Below, piece after piece: positions 31,933 to 32,144 of a stretch of 32,144 nucleotides of DNA (position 1 is the stretch's first letter; every line of letters begins with the position of its first letter). Source of the stretch: Arthrobacter ulcerisalmonis (GTDB taxonomy: Bacteria > Actinomycetota > Actinomycetes > Actinomycetales > Micrococcaceae). A program made the translations under genes and the position numbers. Where the stretch lies: the NCBI RefSeq assembly GCF_900609065.1, contig NZ_UXAU01000016.1:1-32144 (forward strand), read 5' to 3'. The notes under the pieces are model-generated. The model had not been told where the DNA came from, made no database searches, and saw only the letters and a program-made list of their open reading frames with translations.

Positions 31933-32045
31933 GGCTGGAACCTCCAGACGTTCAAATGTGGCTCTGCCAGTTCACACCCCGCACCTGCGTGCGGAAAGAG
32001 CCGACCGGCAACCCACGAACCTCTTTGAACCCCGAGGTTCCAGTC
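31933..32045 (-). ncRNA. Candidate IS110 bridge RNA region
   Basis: The non-coding sequence upstream of the transposase is rich in inverted repeats: CTGGAACCTC (31936-31945) with GAGGTTCCAG (32034-32043), a second GAACCTC near 32020 that competes for the same partner, and a CCGCAC/GTGCGG hairpin near 31979-31994. IS110-group bridge RNAs are transcribed from this position. The segment is shorter than known examples (about 170-200 nt), so the RNA could instead come from the 3' non-coding side, as in the IS1111 group. Confidence 0.3.
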
Positions 32046-32088
32046 GGGACTGCTGAAGGTTTAGTTGACAGCTGGGGTTGATAATTTC

Positions 32089-32144
32089 TTACGCGGCTGA
32101 GGCCGCGTTTTTTATTGTCTCAAACTCGATGGGTGTCAGCCGGC
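32089..32144 (-). CDS. IS3-family transposase, 3' end (gene continues beyond window)
   Basis: The last 18 codons on the minus strand read RLTPIEFETIKNAASAA and stop at TAA (32089-32091). The LTPIEFE end is the hallmark C-terminus of IS3-family OrfB transposases. The rest of the gene lies to the right of the window. The AT-containing stretch at about 32047-32075 (GGACTGCTGAAGG, GTTTAGTTGACA) probably includes that element's terminal repeat. Confidence 0.75.
   Translation of the reverse strand, partial: RLTPIEFETIKNAASAA
32091..32113 (+). terminator. Intrinsic terminator inside the IS3 end
   Basis: ACGCGGC (32091-32097) pairs with GCCGCGT (32102-32108) over a TGAG loop, followed by six T residues on the plus strand. 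It overlaps the last codons of the oppositely oriented transposase and would stop rightward transcripts entering the element. Confidence 0.75.

Larger units (their letters stand above)
30540..32045 (-). mobile_element. IS110-family insertion sequence (ends uncertain)
   Basis: An intact IS110-type transposase is flanked by about 290 bp of non-coding DNA on its 3' side and about 113 bp on its 5' side, bordered by the IS481 element on the left and the end of an IS3-family element on the right. IS110 elements lack terminal inverted repeats, so the boundaries given are approximate. Confidence 0.55.

Noticed and set aside
1..32144. CRISPR array, tRNA genes or phage attachment site
   Set aside because: No regularly spaced direct repeats, cloverleaf-like sequences or integrase were found on reading through the window.

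Overview
The window looks like chromosomal DNA of a high-GC Gram-positive bacterium of the Micrococcaceae, most like Arthrobacter, Pseudarthrobacter or Paenarthrobacter. The reasons are the 5S rRNA sequence at the left edge, strong GC codon bias, frequent GTG starts, GTGA/ATGA overlaps and the protein families present. The genus is an inference from these features; no search was run.

Region 1 (1-8160) is ordinary core and housekeeping sequence. It holds the 3' end of a 5S rRNA gene and its terminator, a lipoprotein, a small secreted protein, a DJ-1/PfpI protein, an N-terminally extended methyltransferase, a cytosine-deaminase-like amidohydrolase with a small coupled upstream ORF, a SOUL haem-binding protein, a broken DM13-domain gene, a diacylglycerol-kinase-like lipid kinase and a zinc-free NADPH:quinone-type oxidoreductase. 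Three intergenic palindromes in this region share the core CCGCCGTCGT/ACGACGGCGG.

Region 2 (8293-14295) is a complete ribose operon in the order rbsR-A-C-B-K-D. It has a recognisable promoter with a tandem LacI-type operator, and most junctions overlap by 4 bp. Region 3 (14421-19200) is a probable amino-acid degradation module: a ThDP-dependent 2-oxo-acid decarboxylase/synthase-like enzyme, an Lrp/AsnC regulator, a divergent HisC-like aminotransferase and an amino-acid permease that is a frameshifted, internally deleted pseudogene.

Region 4 (19201-32144) is accessory. It contains a HigBA-type toxin-antitoxin pair whose antitoxin carries a zinc metallopeptidase domain, an orphan 239-aa protein of unknown function, a rearranged second copy of the ThDP enzyme with an inverted 3' segment, and then the most interesting locus. 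That locus is a 707-aa CHAT (caspase-like) protease divergent from a 1275-aa protein with an N-terminal Cys-containing module, a RecD-type superfamily 1 helicase and a C-terminal PD-(D/E)XK-like nuclease. It is bounded on the right by an insertion-sequence graveyard: an ISL3 remnant, a dead IS481-family element, an intact IS110-family transposase and the 3' end of an IS3-family transposase.

The protease/helicase-nuclease pair beside a toxin-antitoxin system and transposons is the best candidate for an undescribed, possibly anti-phage, system. A second theme is gene decay by internal deletion: the DM13 gene, the permease, the second ThDP enzyme copy and the IS481 transposase have all lost internal coding blocks.
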